A DNA stretch of 64,000 bases, taken from Nitrospirota bacterium. GTDB taxonomy: Bacteria; Nitrospirota; Thermodesulfovibrionia; Thermodesulfovibrionales; UBA6898. Positions 8,467-16,982 of this stretch are shown here, piece after piece. The notes under the pieces were generated by a model. The model saw only the letters and a list, made by a program, of their open reading frames with translations, ran no database searches and was not told the origin of the DNA. Where the stretch lies: NCBI GenBank assembly GCA_003252075.1, contig QKDO01000102.1, forward strand, positions 1 through 64,000, given 5' to 3'. Every line of letters starts with the position of its first letter. Positions within the stretch are counted from its first letter, which is position 1. A program made the position numbers and the translations under genes.

Positions 8467-9234
8467 ATGCTGACATTTTCTCTGCAATCCGGAAGCAACG
8501 GCAACTGCATCTATGTGGAAACAGGTGGAGTAAGACTCCTGTTTGACGCGGGGATAAACGGCGTCCAGGCCGAAAAAAAGCTGGCAGCACGGGGACGCTC
8601 GATCCGAGATATCGACGCCGTCATCATTTCCCATGATCACGGTGACCATATCAGGCATGCCGGCATCTATCAGAGGAAGTACGGACTTCCCCTCCACGTA
8701 ACCCGCAAGACTCTGGCAATCGCTGAGCAGCGCCATTCCCTTGGCAAACTCCATGATGTGCATCACTTTTATCCCGGCGGCTTCATGGACTTTGGGACCG
8801 TCAGGGTCCATGCCATCCCCACGCCGCATGACGGTGCAGACGGATCAGCCTTCGTCATTACCTCCGGGAGGAAACGGCTCGGCATCATGACCGACCTTGG
8901 ACATGTATTCGATGGCCTGGCAGAAACGATCGCTACCCTCGACGCAGTGTTTATCGAGAGCAATTACGATCCTGGCATGCTCGCGCGAGGGCCCTATCCT
9001 GCATTCCTGAAGAAACGCATCACAGGGCCCGAGGGCCATCTTTCGAACGCCGAGGCAGCGGAACTGCTGAAGCAGGCATCAGCCGGAAGGTTGAAGTGGG
9101 CATGTCTGGCGCACCTGTCGGAGCAAAACAACAAGGCATCTCTGGCAGTAGAAACGCACCGGAAGGTCCTTTTTCCCGGCCTGCCGCTCTATATCGCGAG
9201 CAGGTACGCCTCTTCCGACATTCTGAAAATCTGA
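8467..9234 (+). CDS. YycJ/WalJ-type metallo-beta-lactamase-fold nuclease
   Basis: A 255-residue MBL-fold protein of the YycJ family, known in Bacillus as a DNA 5'-3' exonuclease acting in mismatch repair. Metal motif SHDHGDH occurs around residue 57, with further ligand regions at PTPHDGAD and TDLGHV. Family-typical ESNYDPGML, GHLSNAEAAELL and LAHLSEQNN follow. The N-terminus LQSGSNGNCIYVE is also characteristic. It is monocistronic here, with a promoter only 11 nt before the ATG. The DNA-repair role is inferred from the family. Confidence 0.85.
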   Translation: MLTFSLQSGSNGNCIYVETGGVRLLFDAGINGVQAEKKLAARGRSIRDIDAVIISHDHGDHIRHAGIYQRKYGLPLHVTRKTLAIAEQRHSLGKLHDVHHFYPGGFMDFGTVRVHAIPTPHDGADGSAFVITSGRKRLGIMTDLGHVFDGLAETIATLDAVFIESNYDPGMLARGPYPAFLKKRITGPEGHLSNAEAAELLKQASAGRLKWACLAHLSEQNNKASLAVETHRKVLFPGLPLYIASRYASSDILKI

Positions 9235-9430
9235 CCCCCAGAGGCATGTGCTGGCGACTCTGCAAAGAATGTCGGGGCATACTGCTGAAGTCTGCAGCGG
9301 GTATTTGACCGTTAGCTGAATTTTCTTCTCACAGACTGCCGAATAAGGTACAATTTGATTACATCATGCGTCCCGCTCTCCTGTCATCGTGCAGTATACC
9401 AAGGATTGCGGAATAGAGGGGTGCAGAACG

Positions 9431-10930
9431 GTGAAAAATATACTCAGAGAGATGAATCCCAAACGGAAATTTACCATCATCCTCCTGATGATCCATTTTG
9501 TTGCGCTCCCGGCAATATCGGTGACCACCTATGTCATTGTAAAGCAAAATGCTATCCGCGCAGTGTATAATACCGGTCGCCTGTATCTCGCCGCCATAGG
9601 TTCGATAAAGCATTACGTATCAGAGGAATTACGGCCCGTCTTTTACCGGGAAATGCCCGGCAGGTTCATTGTGCAGGGAATGTCTCGCTCATATGTCTCG
9701 TCTCAGATTGCGTTACGGGTCATGCATGATCTGCCTAATTATATCTACAAGAATGCTTCTCTGAATCCGAAAAAAAAGCCTCAGAACATGGCTGACACCT
9801 TTGAGAGCGGTATTATTGAACTCTTCGAACGAAACAGGATGAACAAAGAATGGCGCGGTTTAGTTGAAAAGGACGGGAACGATTATTACGTCATTGCAAG
9901 GCCTGGAGATCCTTTCAGCGCAGATTGTCTCAGGTGTCATGGTGACCCGAGGTCAGCGCCACCCGAACTGATAGCCGTCTACGGAACGACTGCCGGATTT
10001 CATCATAAGGTGAATGATCTCGTCGATGCAACGTTTGTGTATATTCCCATAGGCGTGCCCCTGTTGGCAGCTCGAAAGATCGTGGCTTATTTTGTGGGAA
10101 GCTACATCCTGGTCGGCACGGTGATCCTTATGGTCATCAACGTAAGGTTCTCGAAGCTTTATAACGAGATAGATGCCGAAAAGCAGATGGTTGAGAATAT
10201 CAACCTCGAAGTCCTCAACATGAATCATGATATGGAATCGATGATATCAGAGCGGGCCATGAACCTGCTGGCTCTCAGTGTGGCTGACCGGGTGAGAAAC
10301 CCGGCGACAGCCGTAGCCGGCACGATAAAACGACTTCTGAAGCGGGAAGACCTTTCACCGCAGATCAGGGAAAAACTCGCATTCATCGTACCCGAGGCGG
10401 ACAAGCTCGAGGCCATTGTGAGCGACTATGAATCGATCCTGAAGACCCGCCATATCATGTTCAAGATGGAAGACCTGAATGAGATGATAGGGAGCATTTT
10501 GCCGCTCATAGAAGAAGAGCGGATGATCAGGGATGTCACGATATCGCTGAGGCTTTCGGAAATGCCGCCGCGGTGCATGGCAAACCGGCAGCTTCTCCGG
10601 GTGGCGATCCTCCATGTTCTGAAAAATGCCTTGGAGGCAGTTCCTGAGGGCGGAAGTATTACGGTCGAGACCGGCGTTGAAGACGACCATGTTTTCATCG
10701 GTGTGGCAGACAGCGGCAAAGGAATTCCACCTGAAGATATGAAGAAAATATTCGACCTCTTCTACAGCATGAAGAGGCGCAGAATAGGAATGGGCCTTCC
10801 CATAGTAAAACAGATCATGGAAGAGCACAGGGGCATCATAACCGCGGAAAGCGCCCCGGGCAGGACAGTTTTCAGGCTATCCTTTCCATCGCGATGGTCT
10901 GAGAAAGAACTTACGGACGGAACAGGGTAA
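9431..10930 (+). CDS. Membrane c-haem (DUF3365/Tll0287-like) sensor kinase homologue lacking the phospho-accepting His
   Basis: About 499 residues. An N-terminal membrane helix (KRKFTIILLMIHFVALP) is followed by a periplasmic Tll0287-like DUF3365 domain with a c-type haem motif CLRCHGDP at residue ~166. A second helix (VAYFVGSYILVGTVILMV) and a cytoplasmic coiled coil come next. The dimerisation segment reads SVADRVRNPAT where an active kinase has AHEVRNP-like sequence, so Asp (~286) stands where the phosphorylated His is expected. The ATPase domain looks intact: VLKNALEAVPEGG (N box), DSGKGIP (G1) and MGLPIVKQI. I chose GTG 9431 because AGAGGGG lies ~9 nt upstream; GTG 9389 and ATG 9452 are alternatives. 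No response regulator is adjacent. Confidence 0.85.
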   Translation: MKNILREMNPKRKFTIILLMIHFVALPAISVTTYVIVKQNAIRAVYNTGRLYLAAIGSIKHYVSEELRPVFYREMPGRFIVQGMSRSYVSSQIALRVMHDLPNYIYKNASLNPKKKPQNMADTFESGIIELFERNRMNKEWRGLVEKDGNDYYVIARPGDPFSADCLRCHGDPRSAPPELIAVYGTTAGFHHKVNDLVDATFVYIPIGVPLLAARKIVAYFVGSYILVGTVILMVINVRFSKLYNEIDAEKQMVENINLEVLNMNHDMESMISERAMNLLALSVADRVRNPATAVAGTIKRLLKREDLSPQIREKLAFIVPEADKLEAIVSDYESILKTRHIMFKMEDLNEMIGSILPLIEEERMIRDVTISLRLSEMPPRCMANRQLLRVAILHVLKNALEAVPEGGSITVETGVEDDHVFIGVADSGKGIPPEDMKKIFDLFYSMKRRRIGMGLPIVKQIMEEHRGIITAESAPGRTVFRLSFPSRWSEKELTDGTG

Positions 10931-11166
10931 TGCATACGCCTTGTCTGGACTGGTTTTTTATTCGGCGGAAATGAGAGCGGTTCCAGCTCCTGCCTGATGT
11001 AAAGGTGCACGCATGATGGCGGAGGGCCACAACGTGGGCATGACGCGATAGCGAGCATGCGCTGACAGCAGGAACTCTTCCTGCTCGGACTGTACGGGAC
11101 TTTCTGAGGACAGCGATATTGAGCATATTGAAATAACGTGATTTTTTTTCAGGGGGAGATACTTTC

Positions 11167-11241
11167 ATGAGCACCAGGAAAGGAGCAATCTTGATTTTCC
11201 GGTGCAGTATTACGTGCATGACGTTCACAGGAGGATTCTGA
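11167..11241 (+). CDS. 24-codon upstream frame coupled to the cytochrome c gene
   Basis: ATG at 11167, preceded by a strong GGGGGAG site, opens a 24-residue frame (MSTRKGAILIFRCSITCMTF...). Its TGA stop shares its last base with the ATG of the cytochrome c gene (TGATG). The peptide resembles no known family. The tight stop-start overlap suggests a leader peptide for translational coupling, or the remnant of a longer gene. The rest of the 310-bp gap from 10931 shows nothing recognisable. Confidence 0.35.
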   Translation: MSTRKGAILIFRCSITCMTFTGGF

Positions 11242-11666
11242 TGAAGAAAACTGCAGGGTGCGATCATGATCGTGCGCAAAAGCAAAGGGCAAGAATCAGC
11301 GCTGTGATGTTCGGGGTGATGATTGCGTCCATACTGGTCACGTATGCTCACATCGGTGGAACAATATGGGCCGGCAACCAGCCACCTGCCAAGCCTGAGG
11401 TGACCTGCCCCTATAGGGGCGATGCCGCTGCGATAGCCGAGGGCAAGAAATTCTTCGACCGGAACTGTGCAGAATGTCACGGTGACGGCACGGGCGGAAG
11501 CGGTCCTGACCTTACGGACAATGAGTGGCTTTGCGGCGGTTCCGACGCCCAGATCTTCGCGACCGTATCTAATGGCCGGCCAGGGGGCATGCCGTCATGG
11601 AGCAGTGACCTGAAGGATGACGAGATCTGGAAGATCATCGCTTTTATCAGGAGCCTCAAGAGATAA
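11241..11666 (+). CDS. Membrane-anchored or exported class I cytochrome c
   Basis: A 141-residue electron carrier. A basic N-terminus is followed by one hydrophobic segment (VMFGVMIASILVTYAHI), which is either a signal peptide or an uncleaved anchor. The cytochrome c domain then has one haem motif CAECHG at about residue 76 and the axial Met likely in GRPGGMPSW. The C-terminal helix DDEIWKIIAFIRSLK is typical of CcoP/cbb3-associated or free class I cytochromes. AGGAGG lies 5 nt before the ATG at 11241. It follows the c-haem sensor gene on the same strand by about 300 bp, so that sensor may report on the same redox pool (inference). Confidence 0.88.
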   Translation: MKKTAGCDHDRAQKQRARISAVMFGVMIASILVTYAHIGGTIWAGNQPPAKPEVTCPYRGDAAAIAEGKKFFDRNCAECHGDGTGGSGPDLTDNEWLCGGSDAQIFATVSNGRPGGMPSWSSDLKDDEIWKIIAFIRSLKR

Positions 11667-11735
11667 TAGCGGATCATCTTTTTTCCGACATGGGAACAAG
11701 GGAGTTATGCGTGCGTTGTGCGATAGGCTGTTCGG

Positions 11736-12611
11736 GTGAACCGTCCGATGACTAAGACAGTAAGCCTGGCAGCTTCCTATCTTAACCTTGCAGTATTTGT
11801 ATGCCTTGCCGCTGTTCTCATAGCATCAGCTGCCGGGGCGGACATACCGTATTCCGCGATGATCATCCAGGTGTTCCTGGGAGGGTTCATCGGGGGCGTT
11901 ACCAACAAGATCGCGATCACGATGCTGTTCGAGCGGAGATGGTTCCTGCCGGGTTCGGGGGTGCTTCTTAAGGAACACCACAGAATTGTCCATTCACTTG
12001 CCCGGACCGTTGAGTCCCACCTTATCAGCAGTGAAATGATACAGGAAGAGCTTCGGAAGCTGCTTCAGCCGGTGAAGATCGAGAAGGCCGAAAAGATCCT
12101 GAACAGCGTGATCAACGAGTTTCGGGATGACGTTATCGGCTACCTGAGATCAGAGAATGTCCGGCACGAGATCACCGATGGCCTGAGGAATAATCTGGGA
12201 TTTCTGGGAAAATTTCTTAATGTAACGCGCATCAAGGAATACGAGGAGATGGCCGATACTATCATTGCGGAGCTGGAATCGAGGCTTTCCGGTTTCAGGG
12301 TGTCGCGACAGATGCTTGCAAAGACCATTCAACGGATTGGCACACTTGAAGATTTTCTCTTCATGCCGCGCAACGAGATCCTTATGAAGCATTATCAGAC
12401 AGATAGGTCTCTCATGCAGCTTCTGTTCGAAAAGATAAACATCAGGGAGATGGTGATCGACCGGCTTTCCACGTACAAGCCTTCGCAGGTGAGGGATATC
12501 ATCGAGGAGAATATCCGGGCGCATCTGCTCTGGCTTGAGGTTTTTGGTGTGATCCTGGGGATGCTCTTTACCGGTGTTCTCTTGCTGGTCATGAATGCAT
12601 TTTCTCGCTGA
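11736..12611 (+). CDS. DUF445 family membrane protein
   Basis: A 291-residue protein with N-terminal helices (NLAVFVCLAAVLIAS and AMIIQVFLGGFIGGVTN), a long soluble helical middle, and a C-terminal helix (VFGVILGMLFTGVLLLVM). The segment GGFIGGVTNKIAITMLF is the signature of DUF445 proteins (YheB in Bacillus), whose biochemical role is unknown. The start is GTG 11736 or ATG 11748; neither has a strong ribosome site. It follows the cytochrome c gene by 69 bp and may be in its transcript. No terminator was recognised downstream. Confidence 0.85.
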   Translation: MNRPMTKTVSLAASYLNLAVFVCLAAVLIASAAGADIPYSAMIIQVFLGGFIGGVTNKIAITMLFERRWFLPGSGVLLKEHHRIVHSLARTVESHLISSEMIQEELRKLLQPVKIEKAEKILNSVINEFRDDVIGYLRSENVRHEITDGLRNNLGFLGKFLNVTRIKEYEEMADTIIAELESRLSGFRVSRQMLAKTIQRIGTLEDFLFMPRNEILMKHYQTDRSLMQLLFEKINIREMVIDRLSTYKPSQVRDIIEENIRAHLLWLEVFGVILGMLFTGVLLLVMNAFSR

Positions 12612-12804
12612 CGATCATCTCTGCTTCGCAGTTGGAGTTTCTTATAGCGCCTGAAAAGTTATTTTGTCCAAGAAGCGGAGTCTCACATTGCAAAAGAACG
12701 AGGGGATTTTCCGCAGCCCTTATTTCTTTACCTGGGGGGTCGTTTTGTCCTGCCGCGAAAGAGGTAACTTGCGCCTATGTCTGGCGAAGCCTGGTAAACA
12801 CAAG
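12612..12804. other. Intergenic stretch without a recognised feature
   Basis: The stretch between the DUF445 gene and the next minus-strand gene holds only short frames without ribosome sites. It has some potential hairpins but no sequence I could match to a known RNA family. Confidence 0.4.
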
Positions 12805-13134
12805 CTATTTCAGGGTGATGTGAAAGCCGAAAAGAGTACGGAAATCATGAGAAGTTTTCTCTTGAGCATCATGATCAAGAGCAGTATGGCTGAAGTCGAC
12901 AAAGGCTTTGAGGTCCCGTGCTAATGGTACGTTGATCACATGTGAGGTCTCACTTTTTCCGGACTTTTCGTCAGATGAACTCTTCCCGTAAACAGCGGGG
13001 CCCACTGCTGCGATATGAAGGACTGACCGGTCAGCGGTCTGTGATTCTGCAGCAGTGAAGGATGGTAGAGAAAGGAAGAATGCAGACAAAATCAGAATGG
13101 GGAGGCCATAAAAGAATGCTAATTTATTTATCAT
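12805..13134 (-). CDS. Small exported protein, possibly outer-membrane-associated (hypothetical)
   Basis: A 109-residue protein with a clear signal peptide (hydrophobic LPILILSAFFLSL, cleavage likely after FTAAES near residue 30). The mature part has a Ser/Lys-rich linker, then a stretch with alternating polarity ending FRTLFGFHITLK. A terminal aromatic-x-hydrophobic pattern like this recalls the last strand of an outer-membrane beta-barrel, but one or two strands alone cannot form one. It may be a truncated barrel protein or a small periplasmic protein. A -10 box lies 8 nt before the ATG, with no Shine-Dalgarno sequence. Confidence 0.5.
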   Translation of the reverse strand: MINKLAFFYGLPILILSAFFLSLPSFTAAESQTADRSVLHIAAVGPAVYGKSSSDEKSGKSETSHVINVPLARDLKAFVDFSHTALDHDAQEKTSHDFRTLFGFHITLK

Positions 13135-13142
13135 CTACTATA

Positions 13143-13148
13143 ATTATA
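13143..13148 (-). promoter_or_regulatory. Perfect TATAAT -10 box 8 nt before the start codon
   Basis: On the minus strand, TATAAT is followed by 8 nt and then the ATG at 13134. No good -35 box and no Shine-Dalgarno sequence are seen. The spacing equals that found at 16983, 26710, 53179 and 56824. Confidence 0.45.
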
Positions 13149-13324
13149 CCCTGACAGGTTTATGCATCACCATTAAGTTTTGTTCATTTTCCATCTCTGT
13201 GCTCCCAAGGGATGTCGTCGTAATCGGTAAATCGTCATACATCCTTGACGCCCTGTAGAAATCATGATAAAAAGGGTTACATATGGTGACATGAGGAAAA
13301 ATATCCCCTATAAGGAGGGTCAGG

Positions 13325-13750
13325 ATGGCAAAAATATCGAAAAAGGAACTGATTAATCTGCTGAACAAGGACCTCGGGCTCGAATATACCGCGATCGTCC
13401 AGTACACCCAGCATCAGGGTACGTTGAAAGGGGCCATATACCAGAGCATCCAGAAGGAACTGGTCATACATGCCCAGGAGGAACTCCAACACGCAATCAT
13501 TCTCGCGTCTCAGATTGATTATCTTGGCGGCGTTCCAACGGTCTCTATGCCGCCGGCAAAGGTCTCAAAGGACAATGTGACCATGCTGAAGCAAGACCTT
13601 GCAGGAGAGAATGATGCGATTGCGCGGTATATTCAGCGGATCAGACAGGCAGAGGAACTGAACCTGTATCATCTTGGCCAGCAGCTGCGGCTGATCCTTG
13701 CCATGGAGCAGGAGCATGCCATGGACCTCGAACAGGCATTAGGGAAATAG
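13325..13750 (+). CDS. Ferritin-like diiron protein
   Basis: A 141-residue four-helix bundle of the ferritin/bacterioferritin superfamily, probably storing iron or removing peroxide. Helix motifs carrying diiron ligands are EYTAIVQYTQH (helix 1), HAQEELQHA (helix 2), ENDAIARYIQR (helix 3) and MEQEHAMDLEQ (helix 4), giving the usual Glu/His ligand set. It is shorter than classic bacterioferritin (~155 residues), and no haem-binding Met is obvious. The start has a strong AAGGAGGG site. It is monocistronic and converges with pilT. Confidence 0.85.
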   Translation: MAKISKKELINLLNKDLGLEYTAIVQYTQHQGTLKGAIYQSIQKELVIHAQEELQHAIILASQIDYLGGVPTVSMPPAKVSKDNVTMLKQDLAGENDAIARYIQRIRQAEELNLYHLGQQLRLILAMEQEHAMDLEQALGK

Positions 13751-13819
13751 CTGCTTCGTGTACGTTCTGCCAGGCGGTTAAGATACAGCGCTGACATCGC
13801 CTCCAGCGGCTTCTGCCCG

Positions 13820-14887
13820 CTAATAATACATCAGTTTTCGCTCCAGATCGGTCGAGTGTGAAATTCGCTTGGCCTCGTCAAGGGTTATGACGTCCTCCCT
13901 GCAGAGCTGGATCAGGTGCTGGTCCATGGTCTGCATGTGGTATTCATCGCGCCCCTTTTCGATATAGTGTTCTATCTCCTCGAGATGGTTGTCGCGGATG
14001 CATGCCTTAATGGTGGATGTAGCGTACATGACTTCCAGGACCGGCAGAACGGATTCACCGCTCTTGCTTCTCACCAACCGCAGAGAAATGGTCGCCAGGA
14101 GCATCTCTGCAAGCCTGTGGCGGATATTTTCCTGTGCTTCCGGAGGAAAATATCCCACGATCCGGTTGATGGTCGAGGCGGCATTGTGCGTATGCAGGGT
14201 TGACAGCACCAGATGTCCTGTCTCCGCTGCTTTCACGCATGAGTCGATGGTCTCGAGGTCGCGCATCTCTCCGACCATGATAACATCCGGATTCATGCGC
14301 ATCGCGGCCTTGAGCGCCCCGCTGAAGCTGTCGGTGTCCAGACCGACTTCCCGTTGGATGATGCAGCTTTTACTGGAGGAGAAGAGAAACTCAATGGGGT
14401 CTTCAATGGTGATAATATTGTACTGATAATTGTCGTTAATATACCGTAGCATTGATGCAAGGGTGGTGGATTTTCCGTTGCCGGTAGGGCCGGTAACAAG
14501 GATCAGTCCGTTTGGAGCCTGGGTGATCTTTCCCAGCACCGGGGGAAGGTTCAGTTCCTGGAACGAACCGATGTGATGAGGTATGACGCGCATGACAATG
14601 CCGATGTTTCCGCGCTGGCGGAAGATGCTGACCCGAAAACGTCCCACATCCGCCAGCATAAAGGATGTGTCAAATTCCTTCAGGTGCTCGGGCAGGCTGC
14701 GGTTGTGCTGTTCCATAACGGTAGCTGCGATGAATTCTGTGTCCTTATTCGTCAGGCTGTTGAGCTTTGACCTGATAAGATGACCGCGTGCCCGGAACAT
14801 GGGTGGATCTCCCACCTCGAAATGGATATCCGAGACCTTTTTTTCAAATGCTATCTGCAGGATCTGGGTAAATGTTGCGTTATCCAT
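13820..14887 (-). CDS. pilT: Type IV pilus retraction ATPase PilT
   Basis: Hexameric ATPase that retracts type IV pili for twitching and surface sensing. The 355 residues have the full family plan: an N-terminal PAS-like domain with KKVSDIHFEVGDPP, Walker A GPTGNGKSTTLAS (Asn where most have Ser), an Asp box, VGEMRDLETI (Walker B) and the His box HLVLSTLHTHNA. The C-terminal AIRNLIRE-type retraction motif region is degenerate (STIKACIRDNHLEEIEHYI). ATG 14887 follows AAAGGAACC. A longer upstream frame exists but is not supported. It lies 50 bp downstream of the DUF4388 gene, forming a two-gene unit. Confidence 0.92.
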   Translation of the reverse strand: MDNATFTQILQIAFEKKVSDIHFEVGDPPMFRARGHLIRSKLNSLTNKDTEFIAATVMEQHNRSLPEHLKEFDTSFMLADVGRFRVSIFRQRGNIGIVMRVIPHHIGSFQELNLPPVLGKITQAPNGLILVTGPTGNGKSTTLASMLRYINDNYQYNIITIEDPIEFLFSSSKSCIIQREVGLDTDSFSGALKAAMRMNPDVIMVGEMRDLETIDSCVKAAETGHLVLSTLHTHNAASTINRIVGYFPPEAQENIRHRLAEMLLATISLRLVRSKSGESVLPVLEVMYATSTIKACIRDNHLEEIEHYIEKGRDEYHMQTMDQHLIQLCREDVITLDEAKRISHSTDLERKLMYY

Positions 14888-14937
14888 TATGGTTCCTTTC
14901 GCGATTTTCCTGACGCTGCTTCTGTCAGGAAAGGTGA

Positions 14938-16740
14938 TTACTTCTGCATTGACTTTAGTATCTGTTCGCGGTACATAGTATTTTCCAGACGCAGGCCTGC
15001 ATGCTGAACCTCGATCTGGAAAAACTCTACAGGCACCGGTGATACATTTTTCTGCCCGAAATCCCCGTAGATGATCGTCCTTACCTGACCGAGGCACTTG
15101 AGCGGAAGAAGGAAAATGGTCTGTCTGAGAGGCGTACCGATTCTTGCAAAAAGACTTTCCCGCAGTACCTCGTCGTCGCTCTCGCCGAAGAACGGCTCCC
15201 CCCCTTCGATAACATCGCGAAAGACCGAGTAGCCGACCAACGGTATCTTCAGGCCCATAGACGGGTCACTTCTTCCCGAACCCACACCAAACGCACGGTC
15301 GGCGGCAAGCGCCTCAGGAAGCACGAAGAAGACTATCGATCGTTCGAATACCTGCGAGAACGACTGAAGGAGCAGGTGCGATATGTCCGTGAGCTTTTCC
15401 CGGGTCTGTAGCGCGGTGAAAAGGCCCATAAGTCTTTTTATCGCAGATGCTTCAGAGTTGATGTTTGTTTCATACAGGAAGTTCCGAACTAATGATCTGA
15501 ATGACTCCAGAAATACTGTCATATCTTCGATGAACGTCTCTTTGCCGCCTTCCCTGTCCGGTTTCGGGAGTACCGCCCGCATACCGTCACGAAAGGACTG
15601 CAGGGTAAAAAGGTAATCCTGCGGTTCAGAAAGCTGGAACATAGGAACGCTTTGATGACGTTCCCGTGCCCTGAGCCGCAACGAGGCAACGTTTTCTTTC
15701 TGCAAGCTGCTGCCGAAGCTTCCCGGCGAATCGAAAACAAGCGCCGGCACTATTCTCAAGGCCTGACACTGGTCGATAATGCGGTCAAGATCGTCTTCTT
15801 CGGAGGTCGTAAATACAAGGATTCCGTCGTTCTTGCAGATGGTCATGGCTGCATGTGCCAGGAGCGTATCCACACTGAAGAGGACGACTGCCCTGCCATA
15901 TCCTTCCCGTTGTGCAGAAATCACGGGGCTGCTGGCACAATCGGTTGCCGTTCTCAGGAATGCGACAAACGCCTCTTGCCGGTCAGCAGGGAAATCGGTT
16001 AGGATTTCCCGGATCTTCTGGCGGTGTATTTCCACGGGGTCGAAGATCTCCGGCACGGGTGTGGGCGGCGCTATCTTGTTCTCCATCCGGTCAAGATCTG
16101 CCAGCCCCAGTATGTCGGCCGTAATAGCTGGGGTTATCTTTACCGCAACTTCCCTATCTTCTTGAGGGAGCACATCAGAAAAGATAATTTCGTATGACGG
16201 TACCTTCTGCCCGGCCTGCTTGTCACGTTCCCGCTCGTCAAAGACCCGAAGGGAATCCATCAATACCATCTGGGCATCAAGGCTTATCTCCTGCTCCATA
16301 ACGCCGGGCTGATAGCTGCATTCAGGAGAGACAGCAATGGCTTGGTCATCGAACATGAAGGTTCCTCCCGTCCAGCTGATCAGTTCGACAATGGTTATCT
16401 CAATCAGCTTTTTGAGCCCTTTGAATGCTGCATCGTCCGATACCTTTCCCATCTGCATGAGTGTTCTGAGCAGGGGTTCCCGGTTCTTCCCTGCATATTT
16501 CTGCGCATCAAGTGCGTTTTTGAGATCTTCAGGGGTAATAACGTGCATCTTCACCAGGACCGTGCCGATGCGTATGCGGTTGTTGAGATGGCTGGCTCCG
16601 ACGAGGTAACCGTTGCTGAATATGATCCGGCTTTCTCCCTTCTCTCCTGTCACGGTGAGGGTTCCGGACTTCCGAGTTGTGTGTATCAACTGAATGATGT
16701 CAGCGATATGTAGTTGCGTTAAATCTCCGGTCAGTGCCAT
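14938..16740 (-). CDS. DUF4388 (PATAN-like) and GAF-like regulator next to pilT
   Basis: A 600-residue cytoplasmic protein. The N-terminus (LTGDLTQLHIADIIQLIHTT and then KSGTLTVTG) is a DUF4388/PATAN domain, followed by a helical part with a GGTFMFDDQAI repeat-like element. A central Rossmann-like receiver-type region (about residues 280-420, AVVLFSVDTLLAHAAM) follows. The C-terminal ~150 residues have a GAF-like rhythm (VFFVLPEALAADRAFGVG to FLLPLKCLGQVRTIIYGDFG). Such proteins accompany gliding or pilus systems in Deltaproteobacteria and Nitrospirota. It sits directly upstream of pilT, so a role in controlling pilus retraction is likely (inference). An upstream GTG at 16764 is an alternative start. 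Confidence 0.75.
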   Translation of the reverse strand: MALTGDLTQLHIADIIQLIHTTRKSGTLTVTGEKGESRIIFSNGYLVGASHLNNRIRIGTVLVKMHVITPEDLKNALDAQKYAGKNREPLLRTLMQMGKVSDDAAFKGLKKLIEITIVELISWTGGTFMFDDQAIAVSPECSYQPGVMEQEISLDAQMVLMDSLRVFDERERDKQAGQKVPSYEIIFSDVLPQEDREVAVKITPAITADILGLADLDRMENKIAPPTPVPEIFDPVEIHRQKIREILTDFPADRQEAFVAFLRTATDCASSPVISAQREGYGRAVVLFSVDTLLAHAAMTICKNDGILVFTTSEEDDLDRIIDQCQALRIVPALVFDSPGSFGSSLQKENVASLRLRARERHQSVPMFQLSEPQDYLFTLQSFRDGMRAVLPKPDREGGKETFIEDMTVFLESFRSLVRNFLYETNINSEASAIKRLMGLFTALQTREKLTDISHLLLQSFSQVFERSIVFFVLPEALAADRAFGVGSGRSDPSMGLKIPLVGYSVFRDVIEGGEPFFGESDDEVLRESLFARIGTPLRQTIFLLPLKCLGQVRTIIYGDFGQKNVSPVPVEFFQIEVQHAGLRLENTMYREQILKSMQK

Positions 16741-16945
16741 GGTAAAACCACTCGTAAAAATCACTTATGAACTGCAGAAAAAGCATAGCATAAGAGACCC
16801 GTGCGGGTAAATCTGCGAGGGAGATGTATGCTACTGACCGTCAGAGTGTGTCCGTGAGAAGCGTCGTGACCCTGCCTTGCCTCGCTGTTACTGCTGCACG
16901 GCGACACATCAGCGGATCATACAACGACCGGGAGCTTTTTTTCTA

Positions 16946-16974
16946 TTGACCGCCGACTGCTGGAAAATTAGTAT
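16946..16974 (+). promoter_or_regulatory. Strong promoter for the second ferritin-like gene, leaderless arrangement
   Basis: TTGACC (16946-16951), a 17-bp spacer, TAGTAT (16969-16974), then 8 nt and the ATG at 16983. There is no Shine-Dalgarno sequence in the gap. Confidence 0.6.
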
Positions 16975-16982
16975 ATCCGCGT

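Noticed and set aside
12612-12804. Possible c-di-GMP (GEMM) riboswitch in the intergenic stretch
   Set aside because: Some GCGCC, AAGCC and GGTAA pieces are present, but the GEMM core order and the tetraloop receptor were not found on either strand.
12664-12924. 86-codon plus-strand frame starting at TTG
   Set aside because: It has no ribosome site and no domain, and its second half is antisense to the exported protein at 12805.
13820-15097. Longer PilT frame with 70 extra N-terminal residues
   Set aside because: The extra residues overlap the DUF4388 gene end and lack PilT similarity. ATG 14887 has a good ribosome site and gives the usual length.
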